Notes under the pieces: model-generated
Database searches by the model: none
Told to the model about the DNA's origin: nothing
Seen by the model: only the letters and a program-made list of their open reading frames with translations
In this document: piece by piece, positions 41,407 to 49,503 of the stretch
Layout of the letters: each line of letters begins with the position of its first letter
Position numbering within the stretch: the stretch's first letter is position 1
Translations under genes and position numbers: made by a program
Origin: an uncultured bacterium
GTDB lineage: Bacteria > Actinomycetota > Coriobacteriia > Coriobacteriales > Coriobacteriaceae
Assembly: GCA_905214425.1 (NCBI GenBank)
Contig: CAJMLY010000002.1
Span: 1 to 64,000, forward strand
DNA length: 64,000 nt
Reading direction: 5' to 3'

Positions 41407-42608
41407 CGCTCAAGCTGGGCCAGCAGCTCCTCGACGACCTCGACGGCGTCCCCAACAACCTTGTACTGGGCAGCACCGAAAATGGGGGCATCCGGGTCCT
41501 CGTTGATGGCGATAATGCACTCCGCCCCACCGATGCCGGCAAGATGCTGGATGGCGCCCGAAACACCGATACTCACGAGAAGCTTGGGCGAAACCGATAC
41601 GCCGGTCTGGCCAATCTGATGGCGATACTCCAACCAGCCGGCCTCCACGACAGGTCGCGTGCAACCAAGCTCGGCTCCCAGAGCCTCGGCGAGCCTTCGC
41701 ATCAGGGGCAGATTCTTCTTGGAGCCAATGCCGCGGCCCACCACGACCAAGCGCTCGGCATCGGCGATCGAGGCCTGCTGCCCCCACTCCTCGGCGGGAA
41801 TCGAGATCTCGACACGAGCCTTAGCATCGTCCGCAAGCGATATCTGGGTGATCGTGCCGGAGCGGCCGTAGTCAAAGTCGGGCGCCTTAAAGATGCCGGG
41901 ACGAACCGTTGCCATCTGGGGACGATGATTGGGGCAGACGATGGTGGCCATCAGGTTGCCGCCAAACGCCGGACGCGTCTGTTGCAGCAGTCCCGTCTCC
42001 GTATCCATCGAAAGTACGGTGCAGTCAGCCGTAAGGCCCGTCTGCAAGCGCACGGCAACGCCGGGTGCCAGTTCGCGGCCAAAAGCGGTCGCGCCGTATA
42101 AGATGGCCTCGGGTTTGCGTTCGGCTACCAAATCGCAGATCAAGCGGGCGTAGACCTCCGCATCGTTTTGGCGCAGGCGCTCGTCGCGACAGGCCAGGAC
42201 CTCGTCGGCGCCCGCGCAAACCAGATGCTCCAGGTCGCCGAGAGAACCCTCGGGGCCCATGCCGGCCAGTGCCACCAGACGGCAGCCGCGAGCATCGGCA
42301 AGCTCGCGGCCCTTGTCCATAAGCTCATAGGCAACGGGAGTCACCGTATCGCACTCGTCGGTCTGCACGAATACCCAAATGTCTCGATACGCATCGAGGT
42401 CAACCGCACCAACGGCCTCGTCACGCTCGATCGAGATAGCGTTGACAGGGCAGGCGTCGACGCACCCACCGCATAGGATGCAGCCGTCGGTTACGCGGGC
42501 GCATCGGCTGGGTCGCTCGCCTTCCACTACGATGCCGCCCGAGGCACAGGCGCGAACGCAGCGACCGCAGCCGATACAGGCTTCGCTATCGATAATCAGT
42601 CCGCTCAT
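41403..42608 (-). CDS. etfA: EtfA with N-terminal two-cluster ferredoxin
   Basis: This 401-residue alpha subunit of electron-transfer flavoprotein is fused to a ferredoxin at its N-terminus. Two 4Fe-4S Cys sets are visible: 11, 14, 17, 21 and 43, 46, 49, 53. The FAD-binding C-terminus has RPVVEAGWL and SIGVSGAIQH. Ferredoxin-fused EtfA is the hallmark of electron-bifurcating or confurcating lactate dehydrogenase (LctC type) and related complexes. It abuts the etfB gene without a gap. The complex would couple NAD+, ferredoxin and a hydroxyacid at the membrane-free cytoplasmic Etf. Confidence 0.95.
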   Translation of the reverse strand: MSGLIIDSEACIGCGRCVRACASGGIVVEGERPSRCARVTDGCILCGGCVDACPVNAISIERDEAVGAVDLDAYRDIWVFVQTDECDTVTPVAYELMDKGRELADARGCRLVALAGMGPEGSLGDLEHLVCAGADEVLACRDERLRQNDAEVYARLICDLVAERKPEAILYGATAFGRELAPGVAVRLQTGLTADCTVLSMDTETGLLQQTRPAFGGNLMATIVCPNHRPQMATVRPGIFKAPDFDYGRSGTITQISLADDAKARVEISIPAEEWGQQASIADAERLVVVGRGIGSKKNLPLMRRLAEALGAELGCTRPVVEAGWLEYRHQIGQTGVSVSPKLLVSIGVSGAIQHLAGIGGAECIIAINEDPDAPIFGAAQYKVVGDAVEVVEELLAQLER

Positions 42609-43424
42609 CTATGCCATCCCCTCGATAATCTTGGCAAGTTCTACCGCCTGCTCGGACGCCGTCCCCTCAACGGCCTCGCACGTTTGGTCACGGTCGGGCA
42701 CAAACGAGCGCACGACCTGTGTCGGCGACCCGGCAAGACCGCAACGCGCGGGGTCGGCGTTCACGTCGGCGGCACTGACCACGCGCACGTCCGCCTCCTC
42801 CGCCGCGCGAATACCGGCAATACTCGGCATACGCAACTGGCCAATCTCCTTGGCAGTCGTCATCGCGCACGGCATCTCAAGACACACCGTCTCCTCGCCG
42901 GCATCGCATCCGTGAACGAGCGCCAGCGAGCCACACGTCGTAAAGCCCGCGCTCTGCACGCAGCTCACGTCGGTCACACAGGGAATCTCAAAGGCACCGG
43001 CAAGCTCGGGACCAATCTGGGCCGTATCGCCATCCACCGCCATCTTGCCGCAGATGAGCAGGTCGAAGTCCTCGTCGAGCGCCTCGATGCCGCACTTGAG
43101 GGCATAGGTGGTGGCTAGGGTATCGGCACCTGCAAAGGCGCGATCGGTCAGCAGCAGCGCGTCGTCGGCGCCTCGAGCGATGCAGTCGCGCAGCAGTGAC
43201 TCGGTCGCGGGGATGCCCATCGACACAACCGTCACGCGCACATCCATGCCAAAGCCGATAAAGTCGTCCTTCAGCGCCAGCGCGCATTCCAAAGCGCTCG
43301 CATCAAAGGGATTAATGACCGCCTGCTTGCCATCGCGCACGATGGTATTGGTCTTGGGGTCCATCTTGACCTCGGTGCTGCCCGGCACGGCCTTGACGCA
43401 CACCACCATATGGAAATCGCTCAT
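42609..43424 (-). CDS. etfB: Electron-transfer flavoprotein beta subunit
   Basis: The 271 residues begin MVVCVKAVPGST and show NPFDASALECALALKD and a nucleotide-binding VSMGIPATESLLRDC. EtfB carries the bifurcating FAD in confurcating complexes; the present sequence is the expected length. I chose the ATG at 43424; a GTG six bases upstream sits near GGGGG and may be used. It is the middle gene of glcD-etfB-etfA. The frame's extension to 43643 is an artefact of reading through the upstream gene. Confidence 0.94.
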   Translation of the reverse strand: MSDFHMVVCVKAVPGSTEVKMDPKTNTIVRDGKQAVINPFDASALECALALKDDFIGFGMDVRVTVVSMGIPATESLLRDCIARGADDALLLTDRAFAGADTLATTYALKCGIEALDEDFDLLICGKMAVDGDTAQIGPELAGAFEIPCVTDVSCVQSAGFTTCGSLALVHGCDAGEETVCLEMPCAMTTAKEIGQLRMPSIAGIRAAEEADVRVVSAADVNADPARCGLAGSPTQVVRSFVPDRDQTCEAVEGTASEQAVELAKIIEGMA

Positions 43425-43426
43425 CT

Positions 43427-45028
43427 TCACGCGCCCCCTTTCTGGACGAGCCCATCCAAGAGCTTCTCCGAAAACAGGTTGCCGCGACCCAGCTGCCCGT
43501 CGGGATCGAGCTGGAGCTTGAGCCGCGCCGACTCGACCATGGCCTCGTGACCGTACATCGTCTCTAAGAAGCCCGCCTTGATCTTGCCGACGCCGTGCTC
43601 GGCAGAAACGGCACCGCCCATAGCCGTTACCTCCGCAGCCCACTGGGCAAACAGCTCGCCACCGCGACGGTAGTCCTGCGCATCGCGCGGCAGGATGTTC
43701 ACATGCAGATGGTTGTTACCGATGTGCCCCCAGGCAGCAGATTCAAGCCCGCTTTCGGCCAGTGTGCGGCGATAGAGGGCCACGACATCGGCAAGGCGTG
43801 CATTGGGCACCGACATGTCCGAACCCAGTTTGGTAATGGTGGGATCCGTGCGGCGACGCTCGTCGATAAGCATATTGACGCTCTCGGGGACCGCATGGCG
43901 GAAGAACCGCTGACACTCGCGATCGACCTCGGTGCGCGCGACCCATGTCGCATCGTCACTGCCGCCCGCAAGCTCCAGTACCCACCCCAAGTGATACAGC
44001 TCCTCAGTCGCCAGGGCTTCGTCGTCGCAGTCGAGCTCCACGTATACACAGACCTTGGCGTCTTTGTCGAGCGCCGGCAGCGAGGCAAACGCCGTCGACT
44101 GCTCGCGCTGGCGACGTAGAATATCCAGGGCGCCAGCATCGAAGTACTCGATGGCAGCCGCATGGGACAGGACGGGGCGCACGGAATCGGTAAAGGACAC
44201 GGCCTTGTCTTCGCTATCGAAAAAGCAGCTCACACCCCAAACGACCGCAGGCGCCGACTGCAGGGCAATCTCGAGCTCGGTGATAACGCCGAGCGTGCCA
44301 CAAGCGCCGATAAAGAGGTCGATGGCGTCCATTTCGTCCGCAACGAAATAGCCTGAGGCATTTTTTGTCTTGGGCATGGCGTAGTCAGGAAGATCGAGCT
44401 CGAGTGCACGGCCCGCTGCCGTCACGAGCGACAGGCGGCGGCCCTGGGCAAAAGCCTCGCCGCGCTGAAGCTCAAGCAAATCGCCATCAGCCAGCGCGAC
44501 GTGGAGTCCCGTGATATGCGGGCGCATGGGGCCGTAAGCGTAGCTGCGGGCGCCGGAGGCGTTGCATGCCGCCATGCCGCCCAGACAGGCAGACGCCTCG
44601 GTGGGATCGGTGGGAAAAAACTGCTCGGGGGCCTCTTGGAACTCCTCGTAGGCCTTAAGCGATGCCTGGTCCCAACCAGCGGTCGGCAGCACCTTCTTGC
44701 TCAGCTGCTTGCGCAGCTCCGAGAGCACAACGCCCGGCTCCACGCGCAGCAAAAATTGGCCTTGTTCATCGCGGCGAAGGCCCAAGTAGCGATTCATACG
44801 GGAAGTATTGAGGATATGCCCGCCGTGGGGCACGGCACCGGCGGCAAGGCCGGTTCGGGCGCCCTGAACCGTTACCGGGACACGCTCAGCATGGAGCTTT
44901 TCCAAAATGGCACGGAGCTCGTCTTCCGTTGTCGGAAACGAGATGCTCGAGGCCTCGCCCGATGCGCGAGACTCATCGCGACCATACTCTTCGAACTCGT
45001 CGGTGAAGGGTTTGATGGTTGCAGACAC
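43427..45028 (-). CDS. FAD-dependent D-2-hydroxyacid dehydrogenase (GlcD-like)
   Basis: This 533-residue flavoprotein of the GlcD/LctD type has an N-terminal PCMH FAD domain with VTVQGARTGLAAGAVP and ACLGGMAACNASGARSY, and a C-terminal FAD-oxidase domain with WGHIGNNHLHVNILP and the GAVSAEHGVGKIK metal-site motif. D-lactate or glycolate is the likely substrate. With etfBA it should form a confurcating dehydrogenase that reduces NAD+ with lactate plus reduced ferredoxin. The start is a GTG following GGGGGAG. It is the first gene of the operon, diverging from the small gene at 45374. Confidence 0.93.
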   Translation of the reverse strand: MSATIKPFTDEFEEYGRDESRASGEASSISFPTTEDELRAILEKLHAERVPVTVQGARTGLAAGAVPHGGHILNTSRMNRYLGLRRDEQGQFLLRVEPGVVLSELRKQLSKKVLPTAGWDQASLKAYEEFQEAPEQFFPTDPTEASACLGGMAACNASGARSYAYGPMRPHITGLHVALADGDLLELQRGEAFAQGRRLSLVTAAGRALELDLPDYAMPKTKNASGYFVADEMDAIDLFIGACGTLGVITELEIALQSAPAVVWGVSCFFDSEDKAVSFTDSVRPVLSHAAAIEYFDAGALDILRRQREQSTAFASLPALDKDAKVCVYVELDCDDEALATEELYHLGWVLELAGGSDDATWVARTEVDRECQRFFRHAVPESVNMLIDERRRTDPTITKLGSDMSVPNARLADVVALYRRTLAESGLESAAWGHIGNNHLHVNILPRDAQDYRRGGELFAQWAAEVTAMGGAVSAEHGVGKIKAGFLETMYGHEAMVESARLKLQLDPDGQLGRGNLFSEKLLDGLVQKGGA

Positions 45029-45212
45029 GCGAACTCCCCCTTTAGCTAACTACAGTGTTTGCAGGGAGATGTTACCGCATCGTTTCGTCGACGTGTTCGA
45101 GACCGTCTCCATAATTGGCGATTTTTACGTTCGTGCAATTCGGCGAGCGGCTTGATTTCCCCGGCAGACGATGCTTTTGACACTTATGGCCCCGCCGTCG
45201 CCGGCCGCGCGA

Positions 45213-45241
45213 TTGACGCTCGAAAAAAGTTGGAGTATTTT
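45213..45241 (+). promoter_or_regulatory. Probable sigma-70-type promoter for the surface operon
   Basis: TTGACG and TATTTT are separated by exactly 17 bases, 133 bases ahead of the first surface-cluster gene. The surrounding 345-base divergent region also must drive the lactate-dehydrogenase operon in the other direction. I saw no clear operator. Confidence 0.5.
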
Positions 45242-45373
45242 TTGCCGCCTTTTACCTGCGGAGACGCTAATCCGTCAAGCATTTGGTCAGAAACTGGTCA
45301 AGTAGCGGCTGATACGGTCGGCGTCGACAGCCAAAACCGATAGAAGTTTTGGCCCAGAAGCAGGGAGGTTCCC

Positions 45374-45670
45374 ATGGCATATTACTGGCCCCAGTACGGC
45401 ATCGCCATCGAAGTCGACGACGATCCCCATCTCCTACCTTTCGACGAAGAGGCATTCCCCGACACGACGGTCTACCACGTTACCACCGATGTGATCTGCG
45501 ACCCCGAGTCGTTCTCGGCGCTCGCCCACCACATCGCGCATATCCACGACATCGAGCTCCCTCCCAACTTCGACGAGCTCGTCTACTCGCGCCGTCTGAT
45601 GCTTCACATGCTCTTTGGAGCGGACCCGTCCACCTTTGCGCGCGTCTATACCACCAAGGATGCCGCATGA
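45374..45670 (+). CDS. Small hypothetical protein
   Basis: This 98-residue protein is acidic and soluble, with no signal peptide or membrane segment. Its composition (many His, Asp, Tyr) and the motif IAHIHDIELPPNFDELVYS are not assigned to any family I know. GGGAGG before the ATG supports translation. It overlaps the following gene by four bases (ATGA), so it is co-translated with a surface-cluster protein, hinting at a role there. The function is unknown. Confidence 0.65.
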   Translation: MAYYWPQYGIAIEVDDDPHLLPFDEEAFPDTTVYHVTTDVICDPESFSALAHHIAHIHDIELPPNFDELVYSRRLMLHMLFGADPSTFARVYTTKDAA

Positions 45671-46176
45671 GCGCGAAGAGGCCACCCCACTTTGTAGGCC
45701 TGGGTCGTCGCAAGAAGCTCATCGTTGCCTGTTTGGCCATCGTCTGCGCCCTTGTCGCCGTAGGACTATACGCTTGGCAGTCGCAGCCCGTACCCGAGGC
45801 GGGCGCTTCGGTTACGACGGCGGAGGGCAAAACGCGTCAGGAAATCCAAGATGAGCTCGACGCCATCGTCCGCGACAACATGATGACGATTTCGGTCGCA
45901 CCGGTCGCCCAGCTGCAGGAGGACGGCAAGCTGCGCGTCAACGTCCAAAACGTCCAAGACAATAAATTTCCCCAGCGATTCCGCGTCATCCAAAACGACG
46001 AGACCATGTACGAATCCGGTGTGGTCGAGACCGGCAAGACAATCGAGACGTGCCCCGCCGGCGACATCAAAGAAGGCGAGGCGTACATCGAGATCCAGGC
46101 ACTCGATGCCAAGACCCTCGACAGCCACGGCAATCCGACACGTGTCAAGGTGCGGGTTGAGCAAGCCGAGAACTAG
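45667..46176 (+). CDS. Membrane-anchored exported protein of the surface cluster
   Basis: This 169-residue protein has a short basic N-terminus, one membrane segment (about 23-42) and an outside domain. The outside portion (YESGVVETGKTIETCPAGD, then YIEIQALDAKT) resembles a family that sits next to fimbriae-like exported proteins in many Gram-positive gut bacteria. Such proteins may assist assembly at the surface. The start overlaps the previous stop (ATGA). No enzyme motif is visible. Confidence 0.7.
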   Translation: MSAKRPPHFVGLGRRKKLIVACLAIVCALVAVGLYAWQSQPVPEAGASVTTAEGKTRQEIQDELDAIVRDNMMTISVAPVAQLQEDGKLRVNVQNVQDNKFPQRFRVIQNDETMYESGVVETGKTIETCPAGDIKEGEAYIEIQALDAKTLDSHGNPTRVKVRVEQAEN

Positions 46177-46266
46177 CTTTTCCGGCCGACGCGGCACCGC
46201 ACGCAATTCACCAGCATTCGTCCAATCATCGCGGGGACGGCCCGCGGCGAATAGAAAGGAACGACC

Positions 46267-46866
46267 ATGGACTTCACCAGGAACATGAACGGAGCCAGAG
46301 CGCTCGTCGTGGGCGCAGGGCTCGCGCTCGCGCTCGCAATGGGCGCTGCCCCGACGCCAGCTATGGCAGCCGGGCGCGTTGGAACCACGAAAGTAATGGT
46401 CAGGACCGAAATCGACAACGTTGAGTTCAAAGTTCCGACGGTTATTCCCTTCGTCGCCAAGGCCGACGGCACGCTTCAGGGCCCCTCAGAAGACGCGACC
46501 ACCATCGACAATCATTCGGCCTACGGCATCCATGTCACCAACATGAAGATCGACGCCATGAACACCTGGACCATTGCCGCCGACGCCAAGGCCGGAACCG
46601 CGCAGAACTCCATCGACTTTAAGGTCGGCCCCGACGGCGCACTCCAGAACGCCAGCGCCGCAATGCAGGGGACGGGCCTCGATCTTTCCAAGAACGCAGC
46701 CTTCGACATGGGCTACCAGGGCATTGCCGGCGGCAAGGACAAAATTAAGCTCAAGACAAGCGGAAACGTCGCCCGCGTCACGCGCGACATCTTCCGCGTA
46801 ACCGGCGAAGGCGATCAGGTTGCAACGATCACCTGGACGGTCGAGCCCGGTGCGCACACGGCATAA
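46267..46866 (+). CDS. Secreted fimbria-like surface protein
   Basis: This 199-residue protein has a signal peptide (basic start, hydrophobic core, cleavage near AMAAG at about 35). The mature beta-rich domain contains VEFKVPTVIPFVAKADGT and a NHSAYGIHVTNMKI block, which I recognise from WxL-like or fimbria-like exported proteins of Firmicutes. GAAAGGAACG supports the start. It is likely a structural surface subunit with the two proteins either side. It has no LPxTG anchor of its own. Confidence 0.7.
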   Translation: MDFTRNMNGARALVVGAGLALALAMGAAPTPAMAAGRVGTTKVMVRTEIDNVEFKVPTVIPFVAKADGTLQGPSEDATTIDNHSAYGIHVTNMKIDAMNTWTIAADAKAGTAQNSIDFKVGPDGALQNASAAMQGTGLDLSKNAAFDMGYQGIAGGKDKIKLKTSGNVARVTRDIFRVTGEGDQVATITWTVEPGAHTA

Positions 46867-47131
46867 GGCTGTCGCCCTGGCCGCCGCCGTCAGCATCCTA
46901 GCGTTTGGGCCAGCCATGGCCTTTGCCCAGCAAGAACAGGCGCAGGCCGCCACGCAAGTGACGGTCGACCTCTCGGAGCTCGACCGCGGCGACCGCGAGG
47001 AACCGTTGGCGCAGACAGGCGACAAACGATGGCTCTTGGCAGCAGGCGCCGCAGCAGCAGGCGCGGGAACCGCCGGCCTCGGTCTGCACATCAAACGCAG
47101 CCAGAAACAAAACACGGACAGGCCGCACTAA
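46850..47131 (+). CDS. Small LAxTG wall-anchored protein
   Basis: This 93-residue precursor has a signal peptide in about residues 1-27, a short acidic mature part, and a C-terminal sorting signal: LAQTG at 53-57, a hydrophobic helix (61-80) and a basic tail. LAxTG is the form cleaved by actinobacterial class E sortases. I chose the GTG at 46850 because its N-terminus (RTRHK) is typical; a TTG 30 bases earlier is possible. It overlaps the previous gene by 17 bases. No sortase is encoded in the window. Confidence 0.72.
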   Translation: MRTRHKAVALAAAVSILAFGPAMAFAQQEQAQAATQVTVDLSELDRGDREEPLAQTGDKRWLLAAGAAAAGAGTAGLGLHIKRSQKQNTDRPH

Positions 47132-47149
47132 ATTAGCTAAGGAGACCCC

Positions 47150-48580
47150 ATGGCATCGAAGAACCTTTTGCCCGTCGTCGCACTTTGCGGCGCGCTCGCA
47201 ACCGGAACGCCTGTCGCCGCTTGGGCGACTCCCGTCATGGCGGACTCCTTACCAGCAGTCCTAAGTTCCGCCCCAAATCCGTCGAGTACCATTGCGTGCG
47301 AGCGTTTTTCGATCGCACAGGCCGCGATCTCAACCTCGGGATGCCTTCGTCGTAATACGGACGGCTCGATAGTCGTGGATATCAAGCGTTCGAACAAGGC
47401 AAACGGCTCCCAGGCGGGGTGCGCCGTCTGCACGTGGCGCTCGGTTGTGCTCGATGCGGATGGCGATCCATGCAATTTAGAGCTGCGCATCGGCATCGCT
47501 TCGGTCGATGACTCGGCGAACGGAGCGAAGGTCGCCTTCGACGGTACGTTTTTTGAGAAAGGAGGCGGTATATGTCTGGGCTGCGCCGCCGCGAATGCAG
47601 ATGATGCGCAGCCCACCCTCTCATTCACGGCATCGTTGCGGCTGACCAAAGCCGGTACCGATGCCATCGCGGCGGGAGAAGCGTCCCTGCTGTTCTACGC
47701 CGTCAGCACCAAAGACACAGACGCTCATTTCGAGAAGCCAGCCGGATCACTCAGCCTTACACGAGGGATAGAGGCAGGCCCTATTGAAATCGATGCCCAC
47801 GCGCAAAGCAGGCAACGCATTCTTGCCGACCCGGCGCTTCTCGAAATGGAGTGGAACGGATCCGGAGCCATCGGAATTCTTCCTTCCGCGCTTGACGCCA
47901 GGACGCTCCCCTCAAACGACGAACCCATCAACGCAACCATACAAGAAGAGAGTGCGGACAAAGAAGCAGGTGCGGGCGACACGCCGTCGCCGACAAACAG
48001 CGTCCCAGCTTCTTTCGAAGCACCGAATGGGCCCGCTACCGATTCAAACGATCCCGAGCTCGCAGACAGTCTGGGGCTTGCTGATCCTCAAGAGATCGAT
48101 GAAGGTAACTGCTGCGCGCTTGCCGCGCTCGACCACACAGAGGTCATCGACGCTGCGGACATCGAAGTTGCCGCCGCCAATCAACCCGTCCGCAAGTCGG
48201 CCATCATCGCATTTCCCGAATCCATCGAAGTCGTCTTTTTGCCATCGGGCGAGGTCGTGGCCCCAACACTGCTCACCTTGTTGGGCGCCAAGAATACTCG
48301 AAACGAAATTAAAAAGGTCACGGTTGTCGACCCTGCAACCACCGCCAAGCTGCATCTATACGCCGTTGCTCCAGATGGAGGCAAGACCTTGGAATTCGAT
48401 GGCGACACACTCCTAGCCTGGCGACGTCTGGACATTATGCAAGACGTCTCGTATCAGATCGAACTCGTAGGGTTTGATCGTGCCCGCGATGCCAATATCA
48501 TCGCCGCGGCTATTGAATCCCCACAGCGGCTTATGACACTGCGCTTTGACTACTATCCCTATGTCCCGACAACCACCTGA
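47150..48580 (+). CDS. Large secreted surface protein
   Basis: This 476-residue exported protein has a signal peptide ending near MADSLP (about 33), an N-terminal domain with paired Cys (CAVC and CLGC, possibly disulphide-bonded), a Ser/Thr/Pro/Asp-rich linker (about 265-310) and a C-terminal beta domain. It has no sortase motif or transmembrane anchor at the C-terminus. It is the last of the surface cluster, 18 bases after the LAxTG gene. It is probably a secreted or complex-bound adhesin; the family is not recognised. Confidence 0.6.
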   Translation: MASKNLLPVVALCGALATGTPVAAWATPVMADSLPAVLSSAPNPSSTIACERFSIAQAAISTSGCLRRNTDGSIVVDIKRSNKANGSQAGCAVCTWRSVVLDADGDPCNLELRIGIASVDDSANGAKVAFDGTFFEKGGGICLGCAAANADDAQPTLSFTASLRLTKAGTDAIAAGEASLLFYAVSTKDTDAHFEKPAGSLSLTRGIEAGPIEIDAHAQSRQRILADPALLEMEWNGSGAIGILPSALDARTLPSNDEPINATIQEESADKEAGAGDTPSPTNSVPASFEAPNGPATDSNDPELADSLGLADPQEIDEGNCCALAALDHTEVIDAADIEVAAANQPVRKSAIIAFPESIEVVFLPSGEVVAPTLLTLLGAKNTRNEIKKVTVVDPATTAKLHLYAVAPDGGKTLEFDGDTLLAWRRLDIMQDVSYQIELVGFDRARDANIIAAAIESPQRLMTLRFDYYPYVPTTT

Positions 48581-48698
48581 GGCTTAAATGCTGCGCATCA
48601 TTCCTAACACCACTTATATAACGTATTAGATGGGTCGCGATGTGCCTCGCATTTCGTTCTGCTACGATTGCCACGTTGGCATCAATACAGGAGGGCTC

Positions 48699-49415
48699 AT
48701 GCCGGGCTTGGGAACAATCATCAACGTTGTGCTTTTAGTTGCGGGCGGTCTTTTGGGATTAGCGGGCGGCCGCTTCATTACACCGCGCATCCAAGACACG
48801 CTCATGAAAGCATCGGGGCTGTGCGTCCTGTTTATCGGCCTGGGCGGCACCATGCAAAAGATGCTCATCATCGATGGAAAGGTGCTGGCGACCACCGGTA
48901 CCACCATGCTCATTGTCTCGTTCGCCCTCGGCTCGCTCATCGGCGAGGCCATCAACTTGGAGTCCGCCATTGAAAACCTTGGCGAATGGCTCAAGCGCAA
49001 AACCGGCAGTGAGGGCGATAACGAGTTCACCAACGCTTTTGTCTCGACTTCACTCACCGTGTGTATCGGCGCCATGGCCATTGTGGGATCGATCCAGGAC
49101 GGTCTGCTCGGTGACTGGTCAACGCTTGCCCTGAAAGGCGCATTGGACTGCATCATCGTCTGCACCATGACGGCGTCCCTTGGCCGCGGCTGCATTTTCT
49201 CCGCCCTGCCCGTCGCCGTGTTCCAGGGGACGATCACGCTGTTTGCCGGCGCACTCTCCCCCATCATGACCACGGCAGCCCTCGACAGCCTTTCGCTCGT
49301 AGGCTCCATGCTCATCTTCTGCGTCGGCGTCAACCTCATCCGTCCTCAGACCTTCCGCACGGCCAATATGCTCCCCTCCGTCGTCATCGCCGTCATCTAC
49401 GCCCTCCTGTTCTAA
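48699..49415 (+). CDS. DUF554 membrane protein
   Basis: This 238-residue protein has about seven hydrophobic helices and matches DUF554 (YdfK-like): GTIINVVLLVAGGLLGLAGG at the N-terminus, then VCIGAMAIVGSIQDGL and SLVGSMLIFCVGVNL. Its function is unknown across the family, and transport is usually assumed. GGAGGG lies three bases before the ATG at 48699; the frame's upstream extension is unsupported. It stands alone between the surface cluster and the defence operon. Confidence 0.88.
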   Translation: MPGLGTIINVVLLVAGGLLGLAGGRFITPRIQDTLMKASGLCVLFIGLGGTMQKMLIIDGKVLATTGTTMLIVSFALGSLIGEAINLESAIENLGEWLKRKTGSEGDNEFTNAFVSTSLTVCIGAMAIVGSIQDGLLGDWSTLALKGALDCIIVCTMTASLGRGCIFSALPVAVFQGTITLFAGALSPIMTTAALDSLSLVGSMLIFCVGVNLIRPQTFRTANMLPSVVIAVIYALLF

Positions 49416-49503
49416 ATCTATCTACGCAGCAGTATCTCGAACACCTGTTTGATGCTGTGCTATGATATGAGGTCACCGAAGCTGCGTTAGGAGAGGAGAA
49501 GCG

